Part shown: positions 40,901 through 48,958 of the stretch, in pieces
Layout: each line of letters starts with the position of its first letter
Numbering within the stretch: position 1 is the first letter of the stretch
Assembly: GCF_018252635.1 (NCBI RefSeq)
Contig: NZ_JAGTXM010000004.1
Coordinates: 434,001-498,000 of the forward strand
Source: Citrobacter amalonaticus
Lineage (GTDB): Bacteria > Pseudomonadota > Gammaproteobacteria > Enterobacterales > Enterobacteriaceae
Length of the DNA stretch: 64,000 nucleotides
Direction: 5' to 3'
Notes under the pieces: model-generated
What the model was told of the DNA's origin: nothing
The model's database searches: none
Seen by the model: only the letters and a program-made list of their open reading frames with translations
Program-made: the position numbers and the translations under genes

Positions 40901-41677
40901 TTGTGGCACGTTGGAGCCCCAGGCGATGATATAGCTGGAGTTGTACCAGTCGGCCGATTCCGGCACATCCGTCTGTTCGCCCCAGGTCATCGGTGACGCG
41001 GGCGGTAAATCGCAGTACCAGTCGTAAAAACTCAGACAGGTACCGCCGAGCAGGGAAAGATAACGAGTCCCGGCGGCGTAAGAGACCATCGACATTGCCG
41101 GGATCGGCGAGAAGCCGGCGACGCGGTCCGGCCCATAGGTTTTCACCGTCCAGACGTTGGCGGCGGCAATGAGCTGATTAAGCTCTTTCCAGTTGGAGCG
41201 AATGAATCCACCGCGTCCGCGTACCTGTTTGTAGCTCTGGCACTTTAGCGGGTCATTCATGATCGATTCCCACGCCAGCACCGGATCGGCATGGGTGGCC
41301 AGCGCGTCGCGCCACAGTTCGATCAGACGCTTGCGTACCAGCGGGTATTTCAGACGGTTGGCGCTGTACAGATACCAGGAGTAGCTGGCACCGCGTGGGC
41401 AACCGCGCGGTTCGTGGTTAGGCAAATCCGGACGCGTCCGCGGATAATCGGTCTGCTGGGTTTCCCAGGTGACCAGGCCATTTTTGACGTAGATTTTCCA
41501 GCTACAGGAGCCAGTACAGTTCACCCCGTGGGTGGAACGGACAATCTTGTCAAACTGCCAGCGCTGACGATAGCTGTCTTCCCAGTCCCGGTTGGTATGC
41601 ATCACCTGGCCGTGACCGTCAGCAAAAGTATCGCCCTTTTGTTTAAAGTACCGGAAGCGATCCAACAATTTACTCAT
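37937..41677 (-). CDS. narZ: NarZ, nitrate reductase Z catalytic alpha subunit
   Basis: 1246 residues, the E. coli NarZ length. It is the membrane-associated cytoplasmic molybdo-bis-MGD enzyme that reduces nitrate to nitrite. The N-terminal Fe-S site is HGVNCTGSCSWKIYVKNG...RGCPRGASYSW (one His and three Cys ligands). The Mo-coordinating Asp lies in the ANVWTVKTYGPDRVAGFSPIPAMSMVSYAAG region typical of NarG-type enzymes. There is no Tat twin-arginine export signal, as expected. GGAGAAATGTC precedes the ATG. In E. coli the NRZ operon is RpoS-dependent and not strongly nitrate-induced; I did not identify its promoter here. Confidence 0.96.
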   Translation of the reverse strand: MSKLLDRFRYFKQKGDTFADGHGQVMHTNRDWEDSYRQRWQFDKIVRSTHGVNCTGSCSWKIYVKNGLVTWETQQTDYPRTRPDLPNHEPRGCPRGASYSWYLYSANRLKYPLVRKRLIELWRDALATHADPVLAWESIMNDPLKCQSYKQVRGRGGFIRSNWKELNQLIAAANVWTVKTYGPDRVAGFSPIPAMSMVSYAAGTRYLSLLGGTCLSFYDWYCDLPPASPMTWGEQTDVPESADWYNSSYIIAWGSNVPQTRTPDAHFFTEVRYKGTKTVAITPDFSEVAKLSDQWLAPKQGTDSALAMAMGHVILKEFHLDNPSDYFLNYCRRYTDMPMLVLLDAREDGSYVPGRMLRASDLVDSLGESNNPEWKTVACNSAGELVVPNGSIGFRWGEKGKWNLESLAAGTETELSLSLLGQHDEVLGVAFPYFGGNENPHFRSVKQQPVLVRQLPVKHLTLADGSRCPVVSVYDLVLANYGLDRGLDDAYGAKDYAEVKAYTPAWAEQITGVPRFQIETIAREFADTAHKTHGRSMIILGAGVNHWYHMDMNYRGMINILVFCGCVGQSGGGWAHYVGQEKLRPQTGWLPLAFALDWNRPPRQMNSTSFFYNHASQWRYEKLTAQELLSPLADSAKFTGHLIDFNVRAERMGWLPSAPQLNLNPLTIKARAEKVGLTPAEYTVAALKSGDIRFACEQPDSGKNHPRNLFVWRSNLLGSSGKGHEYMLKYLLGTESGIQGEALGSREGIKPEEVEWQSAAIEGKLDLLVTLDFRMSSTCLFSDIVLPTATWYEKDDMNTSDMHPFIHPLSAAVDPAWESKSDWEIYKGIANVFSEVCVGHLGQETDVVLQPLQHDSPAELSQPFDIQDWRKGECDLIPGKTAPNIAVVERDYPATYERFTSLGPLMDKLGNGGKGISWNTQTEVDFLGKLNYTKRDGPAKGRPLIETALDASEVILALAPETNGQVAVKAWEALGAMTGREHTHLALNKEDEKIRFRDIQAQPRKIISSPTWSGLESEHVSYNAGYTNVHELIPWRTLSGRQQLYQDHQWMRAFGESLVAYRPPIDTRSVSEMRDIPPNGFPEKALNFLTPHQKWGIHSTYSENLLMLTLSRGGPIVWISETDAKELGIEDNDWIEAFNANGALTARAVVSQRVPPGMTMMYHAQERIMNIPGSEVTGMRGGIHNSVTRVCPKPTHMIGGYAQLAYGFNYYGTVGSNRDEFIMIRKMKNIDWLDDEGRDQVQEAKK

Positions 41678-41704
41678 GACATTTCTCCTGCTCCATAGGG
41701 GTCT

Positions 41705-41784
41705 GTAGGCCGGATAAGGCGCAAGCCGTCATCCGGCATTGCGTGATTGCCTGATGGCGACGCATGGCGTCTTATCAGGCCTAC
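41705..41784. repeat. BIME: two REP units between narZ and narU
   Basis: First unit: GTAGGCCGGATAAGGCGCAAGC...CATCCGGCA (41705-41738). Second, inverted: GCCTGATGGCGACGC...TTATCAGGCCTAC (ending 41784). It separates narU from narZ within the same strand and may stabilise narU mRNA. Confidence 0.85.
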
Positions 41785-41795
41785 GTCAGTTGTTG

Positions 41796-43184
41796 TTATT
41801 TTTGTTGTGGTTTACGGCGGCCATAGACCAGCCAGGTCACCAGCACGCAGACGATGTAAAACACCAGAAAGATTTTCATGGCACCGACGGGAGAACCGGT
41901 CATTGCCAGCGAACTGCCGAAGGCTTTCGGAATGAAGAATCCGCCGACGGCGCCAATAGCGGAAATAAAGCCCAGCGCGGCGGCAGTGTCGGTCACCGCC
42001 TCACGCTGGGCCTCTTCGTCACTGCCACCACGCAGTTTCACCTTATACATGGTGAGCTGGCGGAAGATGACGGCAATCATCTGGAAGGTAGAGCCGCTGC
42101 CCAGTCCCGCGGTGAGGAACAGCCCCATAAAGACCAGATAGAAGGCGATAAAACTGCCGGCCCCCGATCCGGGGAGCGTCAGGAACAGCAGCGCCGAGAA
42201 CAGGGCCATAAAAATAAAGTTAATTAGCGTCACCCGAACACCGCCGAACTTATCGGAGATGACTCCACCCACAGAACGCGCCAGCGCGCCGATAAACGGG
42301 CCAAAAAACGCCAGATTGAGGATGTTCACGTCGGGGAACTGCGTCTTCGCCAGCATGGCAAAACCCGCGGAAAAGCCAATGAACGATCCGAATGTCGCCA
42401 GATAGAGCAGGCTCAACAGCCAGAGATGAAAGCGCTTGAGCACCGGTAACTGAGAGGCGATAGAGGCTTTGGAGCTGGCGATGTCATTAGTGCCGGTCCA
42501 GGCGGCAATCGTGGCAATTGCCAGCAGCGGCACCCAGATCCAGGCGGCGTTTGCCAGCGACAGCAGTGACCCATCGGGTTGCGGTACGCCCTGAACGCCG
42601 AGGAAGGCGAAGATCGGCAGAAAGATCACCAACGGTGCGACGAGTTGCATCACGCTGACGCCGAGATTACCGAGTCCACCGTTCACGCCCAGCGCGCTGC
42701 CTTGCTTCGCTTTTGGGAAAAAAAAGCTGATGTTACCCATGCTGGAAGCAAAGTTTGCGCCAGCAAAACCGCACAGCAGCGCGATGATAATAAATACCCC
42801 GAAAGGGGTGGTGGTATTCTGCACCGCAAAGCCGAGCCAGACGCAAGGAATAATCAGGATTGCGGTACTAAAAACCGTCCAGCGGCGTCCGCCAACCAGG
42901 GGTACCATAAAGGAGTAGGGAACGCGTAATATTGCGCCAGACAGTGAAGGTAATGCGGTTAATAAAAAGAGTTGGTCGGTAGTGAAATTAAAACCAATTT
43001 TATTTAGATTAACGGCGACGGCACTAAATAACATCCAGACACAGAAGGCAAGTAACAAACAAGCAACTGATATGCAAAGATTTCTTCGTGCAATGTGTTT
43101 GCCTTTGTTCTCCCAAAACGCCGGGTTTTCCGGTTTCCAGTCACTCAACAGATAACGATTTTTCTTTTCATTTTGTCGCGCCAT
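41796..43184 (-). CDS. narU: NarU, nitrate/nitrite transporter
   Basis: 462 residues, the E. coli length, MFS nitrate/nitrite porter family with 12 helices. Signature motifs are GFAGANFASSMGNISFFFPKAKQGSALGVNGGLGNLG (about residues 145-181) and its second-half counterpart GSGSTFQMIAVIFRQL; conserved Arg residues line the substrate path. It imports nitrate and exports nitrite for the NarZ enzyme. ATG 43184 is the E. coli-like start (MARQNEKK); a start at 43202 would add six residues. It is first in the narU-narZYWV transcription order. Confidence 0.95.
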   Translation of the reverse strand: MARQNEKKNRYLLSDWKPENPAFWENKGKHIARRNLCISVACLLLAFCVWMLFSAVAVNLNKIGFNFTTDQLFLLTALPSLSGAILRVPYSFMVPLVGGRRWTVFSTAILIIPCVWLGFAVQNTTTPFGVFIIIALLCGFAGANFASSMGNISFFFPKAKQGSALGVNGGLGNLGVSVMQLVAPLVIFLPIFAFLGVQGVPQPDGSLLSLANAAWIWVPLLAIATIAAWTGTNDIASSKASIASQLPVLKRFHLWLLSLLYLATFGSFIGFSAGFAMLAKTQFPDVNILNLAFFGPFIGALARSVGGVISDKFGGVRVTLINFIFMALFSALLFLTLPGSGAGSFIAFYLVFMGLFLTAGLGSGSTFQMIAVIFRQLTMYKVKLRGGSDEEAQREAVTDTAAALGFISAIGAVGGFFIPKAFGSSLAMTGSPVGAMKIFLVFYIVCVLVTWLVYGRRKPQQK

Positions 43185-43396
43185 ATTACCCCTCACTTCC
43201 ACATGCGTTCATGAAAAAAAGAAATAGTCTGCACTAAGGACGCTATAGGCCCTTTTTAGAATTTATTGATGCTTTTAGGAATATTGATGAAAGAATAGAT
43301 AAGAATGCGCAACCACGTGGAGTGAAGGGGGAATAACAGGTTGCTTAAGTGTTACCAAATGTAAATAAAAAGTTCGGTCGCTTAACATTCACGCGG

Positions 43397-43975
43397 TCAG
43401 GAAAAAAGCTCCAGCGTAATCATGCGATCCAGATGGCGATCAAACGCCGGATCGGCCATTTCCTGTATGCCGAGAACGTACATGCCATCAAGACCACACA
43501 CCAGTGCAATCAGGCGCCAGGCGATATCTGTAGGGGCGGATACGGTGGTGAACTCTCCGGCGGCCAGTCCGTTTTCGATAATAGTGACCGTCTCTTCATG
43601 CCACATGCGCATGGTGAGAAGATAAGCGCTTTTGATTTCCGGGTCTTTATCCGCAAGGATCTGTGCTTCACGCCAGAGCTTAATATAGGGCTCGAATCCG
43701 CGATCATCACTGCCCAGCGTGGCGTGCAGACGCGCGCGCCAGGCGGCATCTTCGGCGACGAGTTCCGCATCCAGCAGGGTGCGAATCAGACGAACAAAAG
43801 CCTGCGATTTGAGTTCTCCGGCGGAGGTGAAATGGTGGTGAACCTGACCGGTCGCTACTTTTGCTTCTGAGGCGATCCGCCGGACGGTCATGGCGGAAAA
43901 CCCGTCTTCGAGCGCCACGCGCATGGCCGCCTGTAAAATCACTTCGCGGCGTTCCTCTTTATTCAGATAGCTCAT
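43397..43975 (-). CDS. smvR: SmvR-type TetR repressor
   Basis: 192 residues. The N-terminal TetR helix-turn-helix (REVILQAAMRVALEDGFSAMTVRRIASEAKVATGQVHHHF, residues about 10-49) is followed by a helical ligand domain. I chose ATG 43975 because GGAGGTGGT precedes it; a TTG at 44011 is less likely. In Salmonella and Klebsiella the homologue SmvR represses the adjacent cationic-biocide exporter smvA. Here the partner smvA lies 7.5 kb away, beyond the ben/cat cluster. A palindrome at 44017-44030 overlaps the promoter -35 region (TTGAAC on the minus strand, 44026-44031), consistent with self-repression. Assignment rests on locus and operator match. Confidence 0.8.
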   Translation of the reverse strand: MSYLNKEERREVILQAAMRVALEDGFSAMTVRRIASEAKVATGQVHHHFTSAGELKSQAFVRLIRTLLDAELVAEDAAWRARLHATLGSDDRGFEPYIKLWREAQILADKDPEIKSAYLLTMRMWHEETVTIIENGLAAGEFTTVSAPTDIAWRLIALVCGLDGMYVLGIQEMADPAFDRHLDRMITLELFS

Positions 43976-44016
43976 ACCACCTCCATTTTTCCCGGAGAGG
44001 CAGTGTATCAATAAGC

Positions 44017-44030
44017 TGGACAGACGTTCA
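44017..44030 (-). promoter_or_regulatory. candidate SmvR operator at the smvR promoter
   Basis: TGGACAGACGTTCA, arms TGGAC and GTTCA (one mismatch) with a 4-bp spacer. It has the same pattern as the sites at 51384-51397 and 51421-51434 before smvA. It overlaps a -35-like TTGAAC of the minus strand; a -10-like GATACA (44004-44009) lies 16 bp further on. The iclR stop is only 11 bp upstream. Confidence 0.7.
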
Positions 44031-44041
44031 ATTGTTACACG

Positions 44042-44839
44042 CTACAGTTGAAGCGAGAGTTCCATCGCGGAACGACGCAGGGGAGCCAGCGCCTTCTCTT
44101 TTAACGCGGCGGCGCTCATTGATGACGCCGGCACCCCGACGTTGAGGGCGGCCACCACGGTGCCATTACGGGAAAGCAGCGGAACGGCCAGGGAGCAGAG
44201 TCCGACTTCGATCTGCCTGTCTGCCAGCGCATAGCCCTGAATGCGTACCCGGACGATCTCTTCCCGCAGTGCCGTCAGGTCGCAAATCGTATGCGGGGTA
44301 TAGCGGAGTAACTGAGCGCGTGACAACGTCACTTCTAACTGTTCTTCGGGCAGCGCGCTAAGCAGTACGCGCCCCATTGACGTGGCCCATGCGGGCAGCC
44401 TGCTACCGCGTCCGATGTCGACGCTGAGCAGGTTATTCACCGCCGCACGGGCGATATACAACACGTTGTCACCATCAAGCGTGGCGGCGGAGCAGGATTC
44501 TCCGAGAGATTTTCCCAGGTTATCCAGTGCCGCCTGCGCCACTTTTGCCAGCGGCGTACCGGCGAGATAGGCGTGTCCCACGGCCAGTACACGCGGCAGC
44601 AGTTCATAACTGCGCCCGTCTGGGCTGTGCACCATTCCCAGCGCCGCCAGGGTATAGAGACAGCGACGCACCGCCGCGCGGGAAATCTGCGTTTTCTGGC
44701 TAAGTTGTGAAATCGTCAGGCGCTGACGCTGGGGGGTAAAGGCATTGAGAACTTCCAGGCCCCGCGCCAGGGACAGCATAAAGTTAGGGTCAGACTTAGC
44801 CTGTGGACTACTGATAACTAACTGATTTTTATCGCTCAT
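44042..44839 (-). CDS. IclR-family regulator (PcaR/CatR-like) of the ben/cat cluster
   Basis: 265 residues. The N-terminal winged helix (MLSLARGLEVLNAFTPQRQRLTISQLSQKTQISRAAVRRCLYTL, about 21-64) is followed by an IclR ligand domain with CSAATLDGDNVLYIARAA, SRLPAWATSMGRVLLSAL and GYALADRQIEVGLCSLAVPL. Members called PcaR, PcaU and CatR control protocatechuate or catechol genes. ATG 44839 has AGGAGAAGG upstream. It is divergent from catB with a 260-bp gap that holds a large inverted repeat. Most Gram-negative ben/cat clusters use LysR-type BenM/CatM, so an IclR-type regulator is a notable difference. Whether it activates or represses is not visible. Confidence 0.85.
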   Translation of the reverse strand: MSDKNQLVISSPQAKSDPNFMLSLARGLEVLNAFTPQRQRLTISQLSQKTQISRAAVRRCLYTLAALGMVHSPDGRSYELLPRVLAVGHAYLAGTPLAKVAQAALDNLGKSLGESCSAATLDGDNVLYIARAAVNNLLSVDIGRGSRLPAWATSMGRVLLSALPEEQLEVTLSRAQLLRYTPHTICDLTALREEIVRVRIQGYALADRQIEVGLCSLAVPLLSRNGTVVAALNVGVPASSMSAAALKEKALAPLRRSAMELSLQL

Positions 44840-44964
44840 TGAGTCCTTCTCCTGTGCAACGCCAATCATGAACCGCATCAACTATACCGCGCCGAGGAAC
44901 GCGAACCGGGGAATATCCGTAATTTCCCACCGGGATCACATTATTAACCAAGATGTAACAATCA

Positions 44965-44998
44965 CGCCGATAATCGCACAACATTTCGATTATCGCCG
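44965..44998. promoter_or_regulatory. candidate IclR-type operator before catB
   Basis: Arms CGCCGATAATCG (44965-44976) and CGATTATCGCCG (44987-44998) match as inverted copies at 11 of 12 positions around a 10-bp spacer. The left arm continues CGATAATCGCAC, which equals 12 bases of the Pseudomonas PcaR box as I remember it. A further half-site-like TTATCGCCG recurs at 45050-45058. Confidence 0.7.
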
Positions 44999-45099
44999 TT
45001 GACCACCGGTGTGGCGCACACCTATTGTCAAAAGCACCGTCACCGTGGGTTATCGCCGGTGGTACGAAAAGTGATGATATTTATGATCAGGAAGAAACA

Positions 45100-46224
45100 A
45101 TGACTGCGACCGTTGAACGTATTGAAAGCTGGCTGGTAGATGTCCCGACGATTCGGCCTCACAAGCTGTCCATGACCACCATGGGGTGCCAGACGCTGGT
45201 GATTGTCCGGATCACGCGTTCAGACGGGATCTGCGGCATTGGCGAAGCCACCACCATTGGGGGATTGAGCTATGGGGTGGAAAGCCCGGAGGCGATTCAG
45301 TCCGCAATAACGCACTATTTCACGCCGCTGTTGAGAGGGCAGCCAACGGACAATCTGAACGCGCTGACTGCGCGTATTAATAGCGCAATCAAAGGCAATA
45401 CCTTCGCAAAATCGGCCATTGAAACCGCGCTGCTGGATGCGCAGGGAAAGGCGTTAGGACTGCCGGTTTCTACGCTGCTTGGCGGTGCGCTGAATACCGT
45501 CCTGCCGGTCTTATGGACGCTCGCCAGCGGTAATACGGATAACGACATCGCTGAAGGGCAGCGCCTGCTGGACGAAGGGCGACATCGGGCGTTCAAGCTG
45601 AAAATCGGCGCCCGGGAGCTCGAAACCGATCTGCGCCACACCCGCGCCATTGTGGAAGCACTGGGCGACCGCGCCAGTATCCGTGTTGACGTCAACCAGG
45701 CATGGGATGCCACTTCAGCCGCCAGAGGTTGCCGGGAGCTCGCGGCTATGGGCGTCGACCTGATTGAACAGCCGGTGAGCGCTGAAGACAACGCGGCGCT
45801 GATTCGTCTGAGTCAGCGCATAGAAACGGCGATCCTGGCGGATGAATCGGTTGCCAGCCATTTCGACGGCTATCGTCTCGCACAGCAGGGGTTTAACGGC
45901 GCCTATGCGCTGAAAATTGCCAAAGCCGGTGGGCCGGCCAGCGTGCTGAAACTGGCGCACGTTGCGCAGGCGGCGGGTATCGGACTATACGGCGGCACAA
46001 TGCTTGAAGGCACTGTCGGTACCGTGGCGTCACTGCATGCCTGGTCAACACTGCCGTTGCAGTGGGGCACAGAGATGTTCGGCCCGCTGCTGTTAAAGGA
46101 TGACATCGTCAGCCTTCCGCTCTCCTTCACCGACGGCTGTGTGGCGCTGCCGCAAGCGCCGGGGCTGGGGGTCGAACTGGATGAGGAAAAACTGCAGTTT
46201 TATGCGCGCAAGCAACGGGAATAA
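45100..46224 (+). CDS. catB: CatB, muconate cycloisomerase
   Basis: 374-residue enolase-superfamily enzyme that converts cis,cis-muconate to (+)-muconolactone. The catalytic Lys pair is in FKLKIG (Lys166 and Lys168). Metal ligands lie in RVDVNQAWD, DLIEQPV and ILADESV, and the end loop is GGTMLEGTVG. ATG 45100 has AGGAAG 6 nt upstream; the earlier start at 45025 has none. It is the first gene of catBCA-benABCD; catC begins 12 bp later. The candidate operator lies 102 bp upstream. Confidence 0.94.
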   Translation: MTATVERIESWLVDVPTIRPHKLSMTTMGCQTLVIVRITRSDGICGIGEATTIGGLSYGVESPEAIQSAITHYFTPLLRGQPTDNLNALTARINSAIKGNTFAKSAIETALLDAQGKALGLPVSTLLGGALNTVLPVLWTLASGNTDNDIAEGQRLLDEGRHRAFKLKIGARELETDLRHTRAIVEALGDRASIRVDVNQAWDATSAARGCRELAAMGVDLIEQPVSAEDNAALIRLSQRIETAILADESVASHFDGYRLAQQGFNGAYALKIAKAGGPASVLKLAHVAQAAGIGLYGGTMLEGTVGTVASLHAWSTLPLQWGTEMFGPLLLKDDIVSLPLSFTDGCVALPQAPGLGVELDEEKLQFYARKQRE

Positions 46225-46236
46225 CAGGAGAACAGA

Positions 46237-46527
46237 ATGTTATTTAAAGTGGATATGACCGTGAATATTCCTTACGGAATGCCGGCGAATGAAATCGAAG
46301 AAATTAAATCACGGGAAAAAGCCTATTCCCAACAGTTACAGCGAGACGGTAAATGGCGACATATCTGGCGCGTTGCGGGCCTGTACGCCAATGTCAGTAT
46401 CTTTGATGTCGATGACGCAGAAGAATTGCACCAGATATTAATGGCGCTGCCGTTATATCCATTTATGGATATTCGCATAGAAGCGCTGTGTCGCCATCCA
46501 TCATCTATTCAGAGTAACGACCGATAA
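46237..46527 (+). CDS. catC: CatC, muconolactone delta-isomerase
   Basis: 96 residues, the normal family length, MLFKVDMTVNIPYGM to the C-terminus. Conserved motifs are REKAYSQQLQRDGKWRHIWRVAGLYANVSIFDV and LPLYPFMDI. It shifts the double bond of muconolactone to give 3-oxoadipate enol-lactone and forms a decamer in characterised members. GGAGA lies 6 nt before the ATG. The next step (enol-lactone hydrolase) is not encoded in the window. Confidence 0.95.
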   Translation: MLFKVDMTVNIPYGMPANEIEEIKSREKAYSQQLQRDGKWRHIWRVAGLYANVSIFDVDDAEELHQILMALPLYPFMDIRIEALCRHPSSIQSNDR

Positions 46528-46539
46528 TATCAGTACCGC

Positions 46540-46559
46540 ATGCCGGAATTATCCGGCAT
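46540..46559 (+). other. intercistronic hairpin between catC and catA
   Basis: ATGCCGGA (46540-46547) pairs perfectly with TCCGGCAT (46552-46559) around ATTA. There is no T tract, so it is more likely an mRNA stability or processing element than a terminator. Confidence 0.5.
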
Positions 46560-46591
46560 ACCCCTACGGACAATAATAAGCGAGAAGCATT

Positions 46592-47518
46592 ATGAGCCAC
46601 TCTTTTATCCAACAAGATGACATCCAAAAATTATTACGTGAAGGTGCCGGATTAAATGGACCAGAAGGTAATGAACGTTTTAAATCAATTATTCACCGCC
46701 TGCTCGGCGATATTTGCACCCTCATCGACGATTATAATGTCACGCAGGAAGAGTTCTGGCATGCGGTGAATTATCTGCACGAGTTGGGTGGACGTCAGGA
46801 AGCCGCGCTGCTCGCTGCCGGTCTGGGGCTGGAGCACTTCCTCGATCTGCGCCAGGAAGCGATTGAATCCCGCCCGTCGTCAGAAACCGGTACCCCACGC
46901 ACCATCGAAGGGCCGCTATATGTCGCTAACGCGCCGCTGGCGGATGGCTATGCCCGGATGGATGACGGCAAAGATGCTGGCGAGGTGATGTGGCTGCACG
47001 GTCAGGTCAAGGACGTACACGGGCAACCGGTGGCCGGGGCCATTGTTGATATCTGGCATGCCAACACGCTGGGGAACTACTCTTTCTTCGATCAGAGTCA
47101 GAGCGACTATAATCTGCGCCGGCGCATTCGTACCGACGCCCAGGGGCGCTACAGCGTACGCAGTATCCTGCCTTCGGGCTACGGTTGCCCGCCGGACGGC
47201 CCGACGCAGAAACTGCTCGATCGGCTTGGCCGTCACGGCAATCGACCGGCGCACATCCACTTCTTTGTCTCTGCACCAGGATTTAAACACCTGACCAGCC
47301 AGATCAATCTGAACGGTGACCAGTATCTGTGGGATGATTTCGCCTTTGCCACCCGTGATGGCCTGATTGCCGACCCGGTGAAGGTCAGCGACCCGGCGTT
47401 GATTCAGCAACGTGACCTCCCCGGTGAGCATACTGAAGTGTGTTTCGATTTTACGCTGTGCGCGGCGCAACGCGCTGAGGAAGAGCAGCGTATTACCCGA
47501 CTGCGCGCGCAGGAATAA
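46592..47518 (+). CDS. catA: CatA, catechol 1,2-dioxygenase
   Basis: 308-residue intradiol dioxygenase that opens catechol to cis,cis-muconate with a non-heme Fe(III). The four iron ligands are all present: Tyr163 in GNYSFF, Tyr197 in SGYGCP, and His221 and His223 in RPAHIHFF. The N-terminal helical linker region that forms the dimer and lipid-binding zone covers about residues 1-105. AGCGAGAAG precedes the ATG. It is third in the operon; benA follows after 51 bp. Confidence 0.96.
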   Translation: MSHSFIQQDDIQKLLREGAGLNGPEGNERFKSIIHRLLGDICTLIDDYNVTQEEFWHAVNYLHELGGRQEAALLAAGLGLEHFLDLRQEAIESRPSSETGTPRTIEGPLYVANAPLADGYARMDDGKDAGEVMWLHGQVKDVHGQPVAGAIVDIWHANTLGNYSFFDQSQSDYNLRRRIRTDAQGRYSVRSILPSGYGCPPDGPTQKLLDRLGRHGNRPAHIHFFVSAPGFKHLTSQINLNGDQYLWDDFAFATRDGLIADPVKVSDPALIQQRDLPGEHTEVCFDFTLCAAQRAEEEQRITRLRAQE

Positions 47519-47569
47519 TTCGCAACGTCTCCGTTTATTAATCCTGAATAATGCAGGAGGAACACACTC

Positions 47570-48958
47570 ATGCAAAAAACGCTCTCGGCATTAAAAGATA
47601 AAATCACGCAGGCGCTGATTGTCGATCGTGATAACCATATTTATCGTTGCCATCGTTCGATATTTACCGACGAGCAGTTATTTAATCTGGAACTGAAGCA
47701 TATATTTGAAGGGAACTGGGTATTTCTGGCGCATGAAAGCCAGATCCCGGAGCCAGGTGATTATTTTACCCTGACGCTTGGACGGCAACCTGTCATTATT
47801 ACCCGCGATAAAAAGCACGAACTGCATGCGTTAATTAATAGCTGTGCGCATCGCGGCGCGATGTTATGTCGACGCAAAACGGGAAATAAAAACTCCTTTA
47901 CCTGTCCGTTTCACGGCTGGACCTTCAGTAATAACGGCAAGCTATTAAAAGCGAAAGATGAAAGCACCGGCGGATATCCGCAGACGTTTAAGCATGAAGG
48001 GTCGCACGATCTGAAATCACTGCCGCGCTTTGCCTCTTATCGCGGATTTCTGTTCGGTAGTCTGAGCGAAGATGTGTTGCCGCTGGAAGCATACCTCGGC
48101 GAGACCTGTAAAATTATCGATCTGATGGTCGATCAGGCCCCCGACGGGCTGGAAGTCCTGAAAGGTTCATCCAGCTATGTCTATGAAGGCAACTGGAAAC
48201 TGGGGGCGGAGAACGGGGCTGACGGTTATCACGTCAGCGTGGTGCACTGGAATTATGCCTCGACGATGTCGCGACGTAACTATGAAGCGCAAGGGACGCG
48301 GGCAGTGGATGCTAACGGCTGGTCTAAGAGCGCTGGAGGTGGCTATGGGTTTGAGCACGGTCATATGCTGCTGTGGACGCGGGCGATGAACCCTGAAGTC
48401 CGCCCGGTTTACGATCACCGTGAGCGGTTGCGGGCGGAATTTGGTGAAAATCGTGCCGACCAGATGGTCAATGAAACGCGGAATTTGTGCCTTTATCCCA
48501 ACGTATACCTGATGGATCAGTTCTCAACGCAGATCCGTGTGATTCGCCCCATTGCGGTCGACAAAACCGAAGTGACGATCTGGTGCTTCGCGCCTAAAGG
48601 CGAATCTGACCAGGCTCGTGCGCTACGCATTCGCCAGTATGAGGATTTCTTCAACGTCAGCGGGATGGGCACCCCTGACGATCTTGAAGAGTTCAGCGCC
48701 TGCCAGCGTGGTTATCTGGGCGAAAATCTGGCATGGAGCGATCTCAGTCGCGGTGCACTGCATTGGGTGGATGGTCCTGATGAGCATGCGCGGCATGCCG
48801 GCTTTATTCCACTGCTGAGCGGCGTGAAATCTGAAGATGAGGCGCTCTACATCGCGCATCACCACCACTGGCAGAACGTGATGCTCGCGGCGGTGGAAAA
48901 GGAAAAGCAGCTATATGAACAATCGATCACACAACGCGTGGAGGTGAGCGGATGTTAA
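47570..48958 (+). CDS. benA: BenA, benzoate 1,2-dioxygenase large subunit
   Basis: 462-residue Rieske non-heme iron oxygenase alpha subunit. The Rieske [2Fe-2S] ligands are Cys92, His94, Cys112 and His115 (CAHRGAMLCRRKTGNKNSF, then CPFHGW). The mononuclear iron site has His221 and His226 in GADGYHVSVVHW, with the bridging Asp218. With BenB and BenC it converts benzoate to its cis-1,2-dihydrodiol. GGAGGAA lies 8 nt before the ATG. It overlaps benB by 7 nt. Related toluate dioxygenases (XylX) are similar, so the substrate range could extend to methylbenzoates. Confidence 0.94.
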   Translation: MQKTLSALKDKITQALIVDRDNHIYRCHRSIFTDEQLFNLELKHIFEGNWVFLAHESQIPEPGDYFTLTLGRQPVIITRDKKHELHALINSCAHRGAMLCRRKTGNKNSFTCPFHGWTFSNNGKLLKAKDESTGGYPQTFKHEGSHDLKSLPRFASYRGFLFGSLSEDVLPLEAYLGETCKIIDLMVDQAPDGLEVLKGSSSYVYEGNWKLGAENGADGYHVSVVHWNYASTMSRRNYEAQGTRAVDANGWSKSAGGGYGFEHGHMLLWTRAMNPEVRPVYDHRERLRAEFGENRADQMVNETRNLCLYPNVYLMDQFSTQIRVIRPIAVDKTEVTIWCFAPKGESDQARALRIRQYEDFFNVSGMGTPDDLEEFSACQRGYLGENLAWSDLSRGALHWVDGPDEHARHAGFIPLLSGVKSEDEALYIAHHHHWQNVMLAAVEKEKQLYEQSITQRVEVSGC

